Shown here piece after piece: positions 25,716 to 33,786 of a DNA stretch of 64,000 nt. Source of the stretch: JAGRMG01 sp047975215 (GTDB lineage: Bacteria > Pseudomonadota > Alphaproteobacteria > Rhodobacterales > Rhodobacteraceae); the NCBI GenBank assembly GCA_047975215.1, contig JBKEDD010000107.1, positions 10,660-74,659 of the forward strand, in the 5' to 3' direction. Numbering within the stretch: the stretch's first letter is position 1; the number at the start of each line of letters is the position of its first letter. The notes below the pieces were generated by a model. That model was not told the origin of the DNA. It did not search any database and saw only the letters and a program-made list of their open reading frames with translations. A program made the position numbers and the translations under genes.

Positions 25716-26924
25716 TCACTCCGCCGCGGCCGCCATAAGGGGCAGCGGCGCGCCTTCGGTCTCTGTCTCATCGCCCGTTTCCCGGTTTGCCGGTTCCATC
25801 CCGGTGCTGACAAAGATACGCGTGACCGCATCCTCGACATCGCGGCGCATCCGGTCGATCACCGATTCGAACCAGCTGAGCGCGGCCGAAGCCGGGATCG
25901 CCACCGCCATGCCTGCTGCGGTGGTCAGAAGCGCCTCCCAGATACCGCCGGCCAACAGGGCGGGGTCGGCGCGGCTGCCGCTTTGCTGGAGCGCCTGGAA
26001 GGCCGCGATCATGCCCAGAACGGTGCCAAGCAGGCCCAGCAGCGGTGCGATGGTGGCAATCAGTTCGAGCGCGCGCAGCCCGATGGCCGCTTCGGCCAGT
26101 TCGTGCCGAGCGACGCGCACGGTTTCCTCGCGGGCCAGCGTGTCGGGCTTGCCCGCCCGCGCCGCGATGGCGGCACGTACCACCCTTGAGCGCACACCGC
26201 GGCGACGGGCGACGATTGCGGCGGCAGCGGCGGCATCACCGGTCTCGTAGGTATCGACGGCGCGGCGGGCATGGCCCTTCGACCAGGCGCCGACCCACGC
26301 AAGCCGCCAGATCTTCCAAAGGATGATGGCCAATGTGATCACCGACAAGGCTGCAATCGCCCAGATCGCCGGGCCGCCGTCGCGCAGGAAGCGTGCCGAA
26401 TTGTCGGTTGCCGATTGCAGGACATCGGCCCTGTCCCGCAAGCTTTCGGGCAGATAGGGGCGTACCGCGCCGAAATAGGGTTCGCTTGGCGATACCGTCG
26501 GCCCCGGGTCGTCGGCGTTCATCGTGGCGGGGTTGTTCGAGTCCGTCCCCGGCGCGGTTTGGTCGGCTGCCGCCTCGGTGCCCGGGACGGGTTGCGGCGT
26601 CCTATCGCCGGGCTGCACGCCATCTTCGGTCGCCGGTGCTGATGCCGAGGCTTGCGGGGCGTCGGAAATCTCGGGAGCGTCCGGCAGGGGCGACGTGTCG
26701 GCAAACGGTGCTTCGGCGGAAGGAACCGGCAGGGACGGCGGTTCGGCCATCTGCGCCAGAGCGCCGCCGGCCAGCAGGCCGCAGGCTGCCAGAGCCCCGA
26801 CCCAGCTTGCCGGTTTCCGCGCCGGTCCGTACGCCGCGAGGGTCGACACCCGGTCGCGTGGCGCGTTCGAAGCGGCGTTTCGCAACGGCAACGAAGTCCG
26901 TTCTTGGGAGGTGGGGTCGGTCAT
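25716..26924 (-). CDS. exbB: ExbB/MotA/TolQ-family proton channel with long periplasmic N-terminus
   Basis: A 402-residue protein, longer than the usual 230-240 residues. After an exported-type hydrophobic segment (ASWVGALAACGLLAGGALA) comes a low-complexity Pro/Ala/Asp/Glu-rich stretch (about residues 60-145), then the ExbB core: a first helix (GPAIWAIAALSVITLAIILW), a cytosolic loop with LAREETVRVARHELAEAAIGLRALELIATIAPLLGLLGTVLGMI, and the last helix AGMAVAIPASAAL. The core keeps the TAPLLGLLGTV-type signature. The Pro-rich extension is periplasmic and may span toward TonB. A promoter is visible at 27005-27033. Confidence 0.9.
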   Translation of the reverse strand: MTDPTSQERTSLPLRNAASNAPRDRVSTLAAYGPARKPASWVGALAACGLLAGGALAQMAEPPSLPVPSAEAPFADTSPLPDAPEISDAPQASASAPATEDGVQPGDRTPQPVPGTEAAADQTAPGTDSNNPATMNADDPGPTVSPSEPYFGAVRPYLPESLRDRADVLQSATDNSARFLRDGGPAIWAIAALSVITLAIILWKIWRLAWVGAWSKGHARRAVDTYETGDAAAAAAIVARRRGVRSRVVRAAIAARAGKPDTLAREETVRVARHELAEAAIGLRALELIATIAPLLGLLGTVLGMIAAFQALQQSGSRADPALLAGGIWEALLTTAAGMAVAIPASAALSWFESVIDRMRRDVEDAVTRIFVSTGMEPANRETGDETETEGAPLPLMAAAAE

Positions 26925-27004
26925 CTTGCCCTCGGCGTCTTGCGATCGGTTTCGCTGGTCCGAGCTGGCTGTGTCAGATGGCTGACTCGTTTGGCGTCGG
27001 TTCA

Positions 27005-27033
27005 GCGATAAAAAACCAGATAAAAATTGTCAA
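27005..27033 (-). promoter_or_regulatory. Putative promoter of the exbB-exbD-exbD-tonB operon
   Basis: On the minus strand TTGACA (27028-27033), 17 bases, then TATCGC (27005-27010). The spacer is T-rich in a GC-rich context. It lies about 80 bases before the exbB start. No box of the 17-bp iron type is seen here. Confidence 0.5.
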
Positions 27034-27104
27034 CATTGATGTCGGGGCAGAATTGCCGCGTCCCCGCCAGTGCATGACCGGGGCGGGGGCGCGGCGGGGC
27101 GATC

Positions 27105-27464
27105 TCAACCGCCGGGGATCACCGCTTGCGAGGACCGTGTGCAATAGACCTGTTGGCCGCCGCTTTCGCCGGCAACGCATAGGTCGCCTTCACCCAGCGG
27201 CGACACGGAAAAGCCGGCCCCGTCGGTCTCAACGCGGTAGAGGTGAACCTCGGCCTCCGGCCCGGCGCCATGCTCGAACGCTGTCAGGCGCAGGTCGGTT
27301 TCGCCGCACATGGCCGCGACCACGTTTATGCCCGATTCGGTCAGCATGGCGGTTATGTTTTCGCGAGAGGCTTCGCAATCGGAGGCGCTCTCCATATCGC
27401 TGAGCGTCAGGCGCAGGGCGCCGTCGGCGGTGAGGGTCAGGGTCAGAAGGGCAATTTTCAGCAT
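27105..27464 (-). CDS. Small exported four-cysteine protein next to the TonB receptor, function unknown
   Basis: A 119-residue protein that starts 9 bases after the receptor stop, so it is probably in the same transcript. The N-terminus (LKIALLTLTLTADGALRLTL) is hydrophobic and may be a signal or lipid-free export segment. Four Cys (30, 53, 96, 107) could make two disulfides in the periplasm. No family recognised. It may be an accessory of the receptor or an unrelated periplasmic protein. Confidence 0.6.
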   Translation of the reverse strand: MLKIALLTLTLTADGALRLTLSDMESASDCEASRENITAMLTESGINVVAAMCGETDLRLTAFEHGAGPEAEVHLYRVETDGAGFSVSPLGEGDLCVAGESGGQQVYCTRSSQAVIPGG

Positions 27465-27473
27465 CGGAGTTCC

Positions 27474-29510
27474 TCAGAACGTGGCGGACAGGAAAACGCT
27501 CAGATAGCGGCCGGGGCCGTCGATCTGGTCGATGGGGCGATAGGCCTTGTCAAACAGGTTGCCGGCCTCGAAGGTCAGCACGGCGTGCTGCGTCAGATCG
27601 ACGCTGCCGCGCAGGTTGAGCGTGCCCCAACCGCCGGTCTGATCGACCACCGCGCCTGTCGCGTCGCGCTGCACCGCCTGGCTTTCGCCCTGAGCAAACA
27701 GATCCCAGGTGCCGCTCAAGCCTCGGGCCGACCAGTCGCCGCGCAGACCGACCGTGCCGGTCCATTCCGGCGTACCACTGTCTTTCGTGACAAAGCCGTT
27801 GCCGTAGTCGAATTCGCGCGTAACGTTGGCGACACTCAGATAGGGGCGGATGCCGCTTTGCCATCCCGGATCGAACTCGGCCGCCACTTCGAACCCCCAG
27901 CTGTCGACGTTGTTGACGTTCTGGTACATCGACGTGCGCGGTGCGCCGGTGGCGACGGCCGCGATGTAGTCTTTCGCCTGGGTGTAGAACATGGCGAAGT
28001 CCAGGCTCAGGTTGCCGCGGTCGATGCGTGCCCCGACCTCGTAGTTGGTGGCGGTTTCAGGCCGCAGGTTGGGGTTGCCGATCACTGTTCCGCCGCCCCC
28101 CGAGGAGGTCAGGAACAACTGGCTGAGCGACGGATAGGTATAGCCCTGCGACACGCTGGCGCGCAGCACCGCCTGATCGCTCAGCGCGTAGACCAGACCG
28201 AACGAGCCCAGCAGCCGGTCATCGTTGTTGCTCCGGCCCGGCTGAACGACGCCGTTGACGACATAGCGGTCCAGGCTGCCCTTGACGTTGTAGTAGCGCA
28301 GGCCGACGGTCCCTGTCAGCGCGCCGAACGTGGCCTCGTGCTGCGCGAACAGGCTGCCGGTGCGGATGGTGGCATCGGAAAACGCGGTCGACACCGTCGG
28401 CGGCGCCACCGGCGGCACCATTGTCGTGGTCGATATCTTGTTCGACAACAGCCGGTCGTCCTCGTATTCGAAACCGGCCACGGTGCGGTGACCCGGCGCA
28501 AATTCCATGTTTGCAACCGCGCGGAACCCGGATGTTGTCTGTTCATCATCGGAATCGGATATGATCCGCATCGTCATCGGCCCGGCCGGAACGCTGACAT
28601 CGTTGCGAAACTCGCGCTCGACGGTTTCCGAAAACGCCGACAGCTTGAGCGAGGACATCCATGGCGTCAGGTTGCTGCCTTCGTAGAACGCGCTGTACTT
28701 GCGCAGGTCGCGCTTGGGCAGGCTGATCAGGAAATTCGGAACGCCGGTATAGACATTGGCCGATAGGTCATAGTCCTGCATCCGCAGCCCGAAATAATGG
28801 TTCCCGGTCCGGTAGCCCAGAAAGGCATGGATATCGCGGTCGCTGCTGTCCGAAGGCACCAGCGGGCCGTTCGGGGTTTCGCGGTCGCCCAGTTCCGATT
28901 GTGACAGCGACAGGCGGTAATCGAAGCTGCCGACCGTGCCGGCAATACTGGCGGCGGCGCGATAACCTTCGTTGGGTCCGACATAGCCGCCGGTGACCGA
29001 TACTTCGGCCGGCCCGTCGGCGCCGCGCTTGGTGATGATGTTGACCACCCCGCCGATGGCCCGGTTGCCCGACACCACCGAGGACGGGCCGCGCACCACC
29101 TCGATGCGCGCGATCTCGGTTGGTGCGATCAGAACCGGCGTGCCGTAGTTGGTATGGTCGGAGATCGCCTGGCCGTCGATCATGATCGCCACGCGCTGCG
29201 AGCTTTCGCCGCGAATGCGCAGCCGTTCGATTCCCTGCTCGGTGACGCGTATTCCGGGTATTTCCGAAAGCACCTGCGCGACGGAACTCGGCGGCACTTC
29301 GCGAATCTGGTTCTCGCCGACCACCGTTACCGAGGCCGGGCTGTACATGACCTCGGTCGGAATGCCGGTTCCCGATACGGTGATTTCCTTCAGCGGCACC
29401 AGGCCGGTTTCCAGCGTGTTTCCTTCCTGGGCCGCCAGCGGCAGCGGGGCCAGGGCGATTGCAGCCAGCGCGACAGACGCGCATCGCATTGTGCTTGTTT
29501 CTGTTGTCAT
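27474..29510 (-). CDS. TonB-dependent outer-membrane receptor, probable haem receptor
   Basis: The 678-residue protein has a signal peptide (ASVALAAIALAPLPLAAQ), a plug domain (ITVSGTGIPTEVMYSPASVTVV, IPGIRVTEQGIERLRIRG, VEVVRGPSSVVSGNRAIGGVVNIIT) and a 22-strand barrel ending SVFLSATF. The divergent hmuSTUV genes and the shared operator point to hemin as ligand. The GNPNLRPETATNYE motif is present, but between the Y-P-S segment and NPNL there is no His, unlike the classical HmuR/HemR haem-receptor pattern. ATG at 29510 is preceded by AGAGAACGG; an earlier ATG would add a poor signal. The promoter is at 29696-29724. Confidence 0.85.
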   Translation of the reverse strand: MTTETSTMRCASVALAAIALAPLPLAAQEGNTLETGLVPLKEITVSGTGIPTEVMYSPASVTVVGENQIREVPPSSVAQVLSEIPGIRVTEQGIERLRIRGESSQRVAIMIDGQAISDHTNYGTPVLIAPTEIARIEVVRGPSSVVSGNRAIGGVVNIITKRGADGPAEVSVTGGYVGPNEGYRAAASIAGTVGSFDYRLSLSQSELGDRETPNGPLVPSDSSDRDIHAFLGYRTGNHYFGLRMQDYDLSANVYTGVPNFLISLPKRDLRKYSAFYEGSNLTPWMSSLKLSAFSETVEREFRNDVSVPAGPMTMRIISDSDDEQTTSGFRAVANMEFAPGHRTVAGFEYEDDRLLSNKISTTTMVPPVAPPTVSTAFSDATIRTGSLFAQHEATFGALTGTVGLRYYNVKGSLDRYVVNGVVQPGRSNNDDRLLGSFGLVYALSDQAVLRASVSQGYTYPSLSQLFLTSSGGGGTVIGNPNLRPETATNYEVGARIDRGNLSLDFAMFYTQAKDYIAAVATGAPRTSMYQNVNNVDSWGFEVAAEFDPGWQSGIRPYLSVANVTREFDYGNGFVTKDSGTPEWTGTVGLRGDWSARGLSGTWDLFAQGESQAVQRDATGAVVDQTGGWGTLNLRGSVDLTQHAVLTFEAGNLFDKAYRPIDQIDGPGRYLSVFLSATF

Positions 29511-29689
29511 GTCCGTTCTCTGTCCCGGGGCGGGGCCGTAATTAACGATCCGGCCCGCGATTTTTTGCACCGCCCTTGCAACGGGCGGCGGTCTGAGCGG
29601 GTACCTGGCTGTCGGCTGGGTATGTGTTCGCGCGAAACGGCCCTTCGAATCCGGGCGACGTGCCGCATCGGAGCCTTACTAGCGAGTAT

Positions 29690-29706
29690 CCTAGTAATTT
29701 ACTAGG
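29690..29706 (-). promoter_or_regulatory. Palindromic iron-type operator over the receptor promoter
   Basis: A perfect 17-bp palindrome, CCTAGTAATTTACTAGG, that covers the -10 of the minus-strand promoter. Related boxes lie at 12133, 15673 and 29836. Its position over the -10 fits a repressor. Confidence 0.6.
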
Positions 29707-29724
29707 TCAATAATCTTGCGTCAA
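29696..29724 (-). promoter_or_regulatory. Promoter of the TonB receptor
   Basis: Minus strand TTGACG (29719-29724), 17 bases, TAAATT (29696-29701), about 186 bases before the receptor start. The -10 lies within the 17-bp palindrome. Confidence 0.55.
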
Positions 29725-29829
29725 CGCCGGGCGATATCCGCCGGAGCGGTCGGCCACGGCGACCGGCGCGGCCCGTGGCGCCCGCCGCCGGGAAAGACGG
29801 ACCGATTTGTTGCGTCTTCACAAGCCGGC

Positions 29830-29858
29830 TTGATTCCGACAAATTCACTAGGTAATAG
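29830..29858 (+). promoter_or_regulatory. hmuSTUV promoter with an iron-type box as its spacer
   Basis: TTGATT (29830-29835), 17 bases, TAATAG (29853-29858). The spacer itself, CCGACAAATTCACTAGG (29836-29852), is the iron-type 17-mer: on the other strand it matches the receptor palindrome at 13 of 17 positions. A bound regulator would block RNA polymerase. The remainder of 29511-29941 holds no gene. Confidence 0.6.
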
Positions 29859-29941
29859 GTAGGCCCAATACGACGACAAGCCACGGAAGCGGCATTGCTT
29901 CCTCAGCCAGACGCGATTCTCGACCTTGATGGAGACCGCCG

Positions 29942-30997
29942 ATGGACAAGCCCGTTATCCCGAATCCCGCCGATATTCGCGCCGCGCGCCAGGCCGATCC
30001 GAAGTCGCGCCCGCGCGATTTCTGCGACGCGCTCGGCATACCCGAGGCGCAGTTGCTGGCCGCCGATGTCGGCAATGGCGTTACCCCGATCGCCGCCGAT
30101 CCCGACCGGTTGATACCGGCGGTCGGCCGGCTGGGCGAGGTCATGGCGTTGACCCGCAACGAAAGCTGCGTGATCGAGAAGGTCGGCAGTTATGACGACT
30201 ACCGCGGCGGTGCCCACGCCGCTCTGGTGGTCAACCGCGAAATCGACCTGCGGCTTTTCCCGCGCTACTGGAAACACGGTTTCGCGGTCGAGGCGAAACA
30301 GGACGACGGCAGCCTCCGCAGGTCCGTGCAAGTCTTCGACGCGGCCGGGGATGCAGTGCACAAGATCGTCTTGCGCGACGCCTCTATCGTCGAGGAGTGG
30401 GAGGGGCTGGTCGAAACCCTGGCCACCGGAAACCGCAGCGACCGTCTGGATCTGGACCCGCGCAAGCCGGTAGAACCCGCGCGGTCCGATCCGGACAAGG
30501 CGGAACTTCTGCGCCGGGAATGGGGCGCGCTGAACGATACTCATCAGTTCCTCCAGATGGTCCGCAAGCTGAAGATGAACCGGCTGGGCGCCTACCGCAT
30601 CGCCGGCGCGCCGCATGTTCGGCAGTTGCGCACCGATACGGTGCGAACGCTGCTTCAAGGCGCCGCCGGAACCGCCCTGCCGATCATGGCTTTCGTGGGC
30701 AACATGGGGTGCATCGAAATCCACACCGGGCCGATAGAGACCGTGAAACAGGTCGGCCCCTGGCTGAACGTTCTCGACCCCGGCTTCAACCTGCATCTTC
30801 GCGACGATCACATCGCCGAGGTCTGGCAGGTGACCAAGTCGACCCGGCGAGGCGACGCGATTTCGCTTGAGGCGTTCGGTGCCGACGGCCTGCTGATCGC
30901 GCAATTCTTCGGTGTGCTGGCCGACCCCGCCGCGGCCGCCCGCTGGAACGAGATGGTGGCCGGGCTGGACGGCCTGGAACAGGGCGCCGCGGCATGA
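29942..30997 (+). CDS. hmuS: Haem-binding/degrading cytosolic protein HmuS
   Basis: ChuS/HemS/HmuS proteins receive haem from the ABC transporter and store, shuttle or open it. The 351 residues form two homologous halves: first with LGEVMALTRNESCVIEKVG, DLRLFPRYWKHGFAV and VFDAAGDAVHKIVL, second with HQFLQMVRKLKMNRLGAYRIAG, VGNMGCIEIHTGPIE, LDPGFNLHLRDDHIAEVWQV. All are conserved family segments. The ATG follows GATGGAGACC. Its stop overlaps the hmuT start. Confidence 0.93.
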   Translation: MDKPVIPNPADIRAARQADPKSRPRDFCDALGIPEAQLLAADVGNGVTPIAADPDRLIPAVGRLGEVMALTRNESCVIEKVGSYDDYRGGAHAALVVNREIDLRLFPRYWKHGFAVEAKQDDGSLRRSVQVFDAAGDAVHKIVLRDASIVEEWEGLVETLATGNRSDRLDLDPRKPVEPARSDPDKAELLRREWGALNDTHQFLQMVRKLKMNRLGAYRIAGAPHVRQLRTDTVRTLLQGAAGTALPIMAFVGNMGCIEIHTGPIETVKQVGPWLNVLDPGFNLHLRDDHIAEVWQVTKSTRRGDAISLEAFGADGLLIAQFFGVLADPAAAARWNEMVAGLDGLEQGAAA

Positions 30998-31857
30998 AGA
31001 AGATCACGTCTTTTTGCTGGATTCACATGGCGTTGGGGGCGGTTCTTGTTCTGGTTGCGGTGGCCCGCCAGTTGCACGCCGGACCGGCGGAGAGGGTCGT
31101 TTCCGTGGGCGGGTCGGTAACCGAGATCGTCTATGCGCTGGGCCAGGAACACAGGCTGGTGGCGCGCGACACGACATCGAACCATCCGCCGCAGGCGCTG
31201 GATCTGCCCGATGTCGGATATGTCCGGCGGCTGTCGCCGGAGGGGCTTTTGTCGGTGGCGCCGGATCTGATCCTGACCGAAGACGGGGCCGGACCGCCTG
31301 AGGCGCTGGAACTGCTGCGGTCGTCCGCGATACCCGTGGTGACAATTCCCATGGGTTTCACGCGCGACGCGGTTGTGGCCAAGATCGAAGCGGTCGCCGA
31401 CGCGCTTGGCGTGCCGGGAAAGGGCGCCGAACTGGCCGCCCGCGTGGGCGCGGAAATCGACGCCGCGGCGCGACGCGGGACCGCCGGAAAGCGGGTTCTG
31501 TTCATCATGACGATGCAGGGAGGAAGGGTGCTTGCCGGGGGCGCGGATACCGCCGCCGAAGGCATCATCGCGCTTGCCGGGGCGGTCAATGCGGCCGAGG
31601 GCTTCGATGGCTACAAGCTGATGACGGACGAGGCGGTTCTCGCGGCGGCCCCGGATGTCATCCTTGTCATGCGCAACCGCGGCGACATGGCCCTGAGCGA
31701 TGACGATCTGCTGGCCCATCCGGCCCTTGCCGCGACGCCGGCCGGACAGTCGCGCGCCATCCTGCGCATGGAGGGTATGTACCTTCTGGGCTTTTCGGTG
31801 CGCACCGGTCAGGCGGTCGCCGATCTTGCCGCCGGTCTTGACAGACCGAAAGGCTGA
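30994..31857 (+). CDS. hmuT: Hemin ABC transporter substrate-binding protein
   Basis: Periplasmic class III binding protein of the hemin importer. The 287-residue product has a signal segment (IHMALGAVLVLVAVARQLHA), then RVVSVGGSVTEIVYALG, and the presumed haem-ligand Tyr in LPDVGYVRRLSPEGLLS. The second lobe includes VLFIMTMQGGRVLAGG. Gene order hmuS-T-U-V and the ATGA overlap with hmuS support the call. Confidence 0.93.
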   Translation: MKKITSFCWIHMALGAVLVLVAVARQLHAGPAERVVSVGGSVTEIVYALGQEHRLVARDTTSNHPPQALDLPDVGYVRRLSPEGLLSVAPDLILTEDGAGPPEALELLRSSAIPVVTIPMGFTRDAVVAKIEAVADALGVPGKGAELAARVGAEIDAAARRGTAGKRVLFIMTMQGGRVLAGGADTAAEGIIALAGAVNAAEGFDGYKLMTDEAVLAAAPDVILVMRNRGDMALSDDDLLAHPALAATPAGQSRAILRMEGMYLLGFSVRTGQAVADLAAGLDRPKG

Positions 31858-31861
31858 ACCG

Positions 31862-32929
31862 ATGCCGGCACTTGCCATGCCCGTCACGGGCCCGATCGAA
31901 GGCGACCGAAGCCGCGCGGGGCGCCGGGTCATGGCCGCGCTGGCTTTGCTGCTGTTGCTGAGCGCGCTGGCCGGACTGGCCATGGGCGCCTCCGGCACGT
32001 CGTTGTGGCAGGGGCTGGCCGATCTGGCGATGGGGCGCGAACTGGCGCTGCGCGACCGTGTCGTACTGTGGGACATTCGCCTGCCGCGGGTGCTGATGGG
32101 CGTTCTGGTCGGCGCCGCGCTGGCGGTGTCGGGTGCCTTGCTGCAGGGGCTGTTCCGCAACCCGCTGGCCGATCCGGGCATCGTCGGTGTCAGCGCCGGG
32201 GCAAGCCTGGGTGCGGTGGTGGCGATCGTTCTGGGTGCCAGCCTGCCCTTTGCCGCGGGGTTGGGGCCTTGGCTGGTGCCGGTTGCCGCCTTCACCGGCG
32301 CCTGGGTGGCGACGATGACGCTATACCGCATCGCGACACGGCAGGGCCGCACCTCGGTCGCCACCATGCTGCTGGCGGGGATCGCCCTGACCGCGCTGGC
32401 GATGGCGTTGACCGGGTTGCTGGTCTATGTCGCCGACGATGCGCAGCTGCGCGATTTCACGTTCTGGAACATGGGCTCGCTGGCCGGGGCGACCTGGTCC
32501 AAGCTCTCGGTCGCCGCGCCCCTGATGCTGGTGCCGCTCGCCGCCGCGCCGCTGCTGGCGCGGGGGCTGAACGGTCTTGCACTGGGCGAAGCCGCGGCCG
32601 GCCATATCGGTATCCCGGTGCAACGGCTGAAACGCGCCGCGATCCTGACGGTGGCCGCCGCCACCGGCACCGCGGTCGCGGTCAGCGGCGGCATCGGCTT
32701 TGTCGGCATCGTCGTGCCGCACCTGCTTCGGCTCGCCATAGGGCCTGACCACCGGTTCCTTCTGCCCAATGCGGCGCTCCTGGGGGCGACGCTGCTGTTG
32801 CTGGCCGATCTGGTCAGCCGCACCGTCATCGCGCCGGCGGAACTGCCGATCGGCATCGTTACCGCGGTGATTGGCGGTCCGTTCTTCCTGTTCATCCTGC
32901 TGCGCCAGCGCGGCATCGTGGACCTGTAA
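31862..32929 (+). CDS. hmuU: Hemin ABC transporter permease
   Basis: FecCD-family inner-membrane permease with about ten helices and 355 residues. Motifs include LWDIRLPRVLMGVLVGAALAVSGALLQGLFRNPLADPGIVGVSAGA (shortened here: the RLPRVL and NPLADPGIVG signatures of the family) and the late GGIGFVGIVVPHLLRL segment for ATPase contact. ATG at 31862 lies 4 bases after hmuT. Confidence 0.94.
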   Translation: MPALAMPVTGPIEGDRSRAGRRVMAALALLLLLSALAGLAMGASGTSLWQGLADLAMGRELALRDRVVLWDIRLPRVLMGVLVGAALAVSGALLQGLFRNPLADPGIVGVSAGASLGAVVAIVLGASLPFAAGLGPWLVPVAAFTGAWVATMTLYRIATRQGRTSVATMLLAGIALTALAMALTGLLVYVADDAQLRDFTFWNMGSLAGATWSKLSVAAPLMLVPLAAAPLLARGLNGLALGEAAAGHIGIPVQRLKRAAILTVAAATGTAVAVSGGIGFVGIVVPHLLRLAIGPDHRFLLPNAALLGATLLLLADLVSRTVIAPAELPIGIVTAVIGGPFFLFILLRQRGIVDL

Positions 32930-32933
32930 TCCG

Positions 32934-33713
32934 ATGCTGGTGGCGCGCGGCATATCGGTCCGGCACCGGCGGGGCACGGTCCTGGACGGGGTCGATTTCA
33001 ACGCCTCGCCCGGACGTGTCACCGCCATCGTCGGCCCTTCCGGGGCCGGCAAGTCGACGCTTCTGAAGGCGATAACCGGCGATCTGCCCAATGGCGGGCG
33101 CATCACGTTGAACGGGCGGGACATCGCAAGCGCGCATCCCGCCGATCTGGCGCGCATACGCGCAGTGTTGCCGCAGGCCACCCCGTTGGCATTTCCTTTC
33201 ACCGTGATCGAGGTGATGCGTCTGGCGGGGCAGGGAGGCCAGTCCGGCCGCGACCGTATCGTTCGGCAGGCGCTGGCGCGTGTCGGGCTGGCCGGGTTCG
33301 AAGGGCGGCTCTTTCAGGAACTTTCGGGCGGGGAACAACAACGCGTGCATCTGGCACGCGTGCTGTGCCAGGTCTGGCAGCCGGTTTCCGAAGATGGCGA
33401 CCCGCGCTGGCTGTTCCTCGACGAACCGGTATCGAGCCTCGACATCGGTCATCAGTTGCATGTGATGGAGACCCTGCGCGATTTCGCCCGCGCCGGGGGC
33501 GGCGTCGTGATGGTCATGCACGATCTGAACCTGACGGCGATGTGCGCCGACAGCATCGCATTGATGCAGTCGGGCAGGGTGCTGGCGCAGGATCGCCCCG
33601 AAGCGGTGCTGAACAGCGACCTGCTGAGCCGTGCCTATGGCTGCCGGCTGGCGGTGAACCGGGCGCCCGAACACGGCGCCTACATCCTGCCGCAGGTGGC
33701 GGGTACGGCCTGA
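32934..33713 (+). CDS. hmuV: Hemin ABC transporter ATP-binding protein
   Basis: The ATPase of the hemin importer, 259 residues. Walker A GPSGAGKST near residue 37, signature LSGGEQQR, Walker B WLFLDEPVSSLD, and H-loop VMVMHDLN are all intact. The LPQATPLAFPFTVIEVM segment fits the FecE/HmuV group. It starts 4 bases after hmuU and is the last gene of the operon. Confidence 0.94.
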   Translation: MLVARGISVRHRRGTVLDGVDFNASPGRVTAIVGPSGAGKSTLLKAITGDLPNGGRITLNGRDIASAHPADLARIRAVLPQATPLAFPFTVIEVMRLAGQGGQSGRDRIVRQALARVGLAGFEGRLFQELSGGEQQRVHLARVLCQVWQPVSEDGDPRWLFLDEPVSSLDIGHQLHVMETLRDFARAGGGVVMVMHDLNLTAMCADSIALMQSGRVLAQDRPEAVLNSDLLSRAYGCRLAVNRAPEHGAYILPQVAGTA

Positions 33714-33730
33714 CCCCGGCCAGCAACAAT

Positions 33731-33752
33731 GCCGGCCCCCGAAGGGGCCGGC
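33731..33752 (+). terminator. Hairpin between convergent hmuV and receptor genes
   Basis: GCCGGCCCC, loop CGAA, GGGGCCGGC. A perfect 9-bp stem with a stable tetraloop in the 73-base gap between convergent genes. No T-run on either side, so the class of terminator is uncertain. Confidence 0.55.
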
Positions 33753-33786
33753 GCTGCCCGGGACCGGCCCGGCGGTCTTGCCTGCC

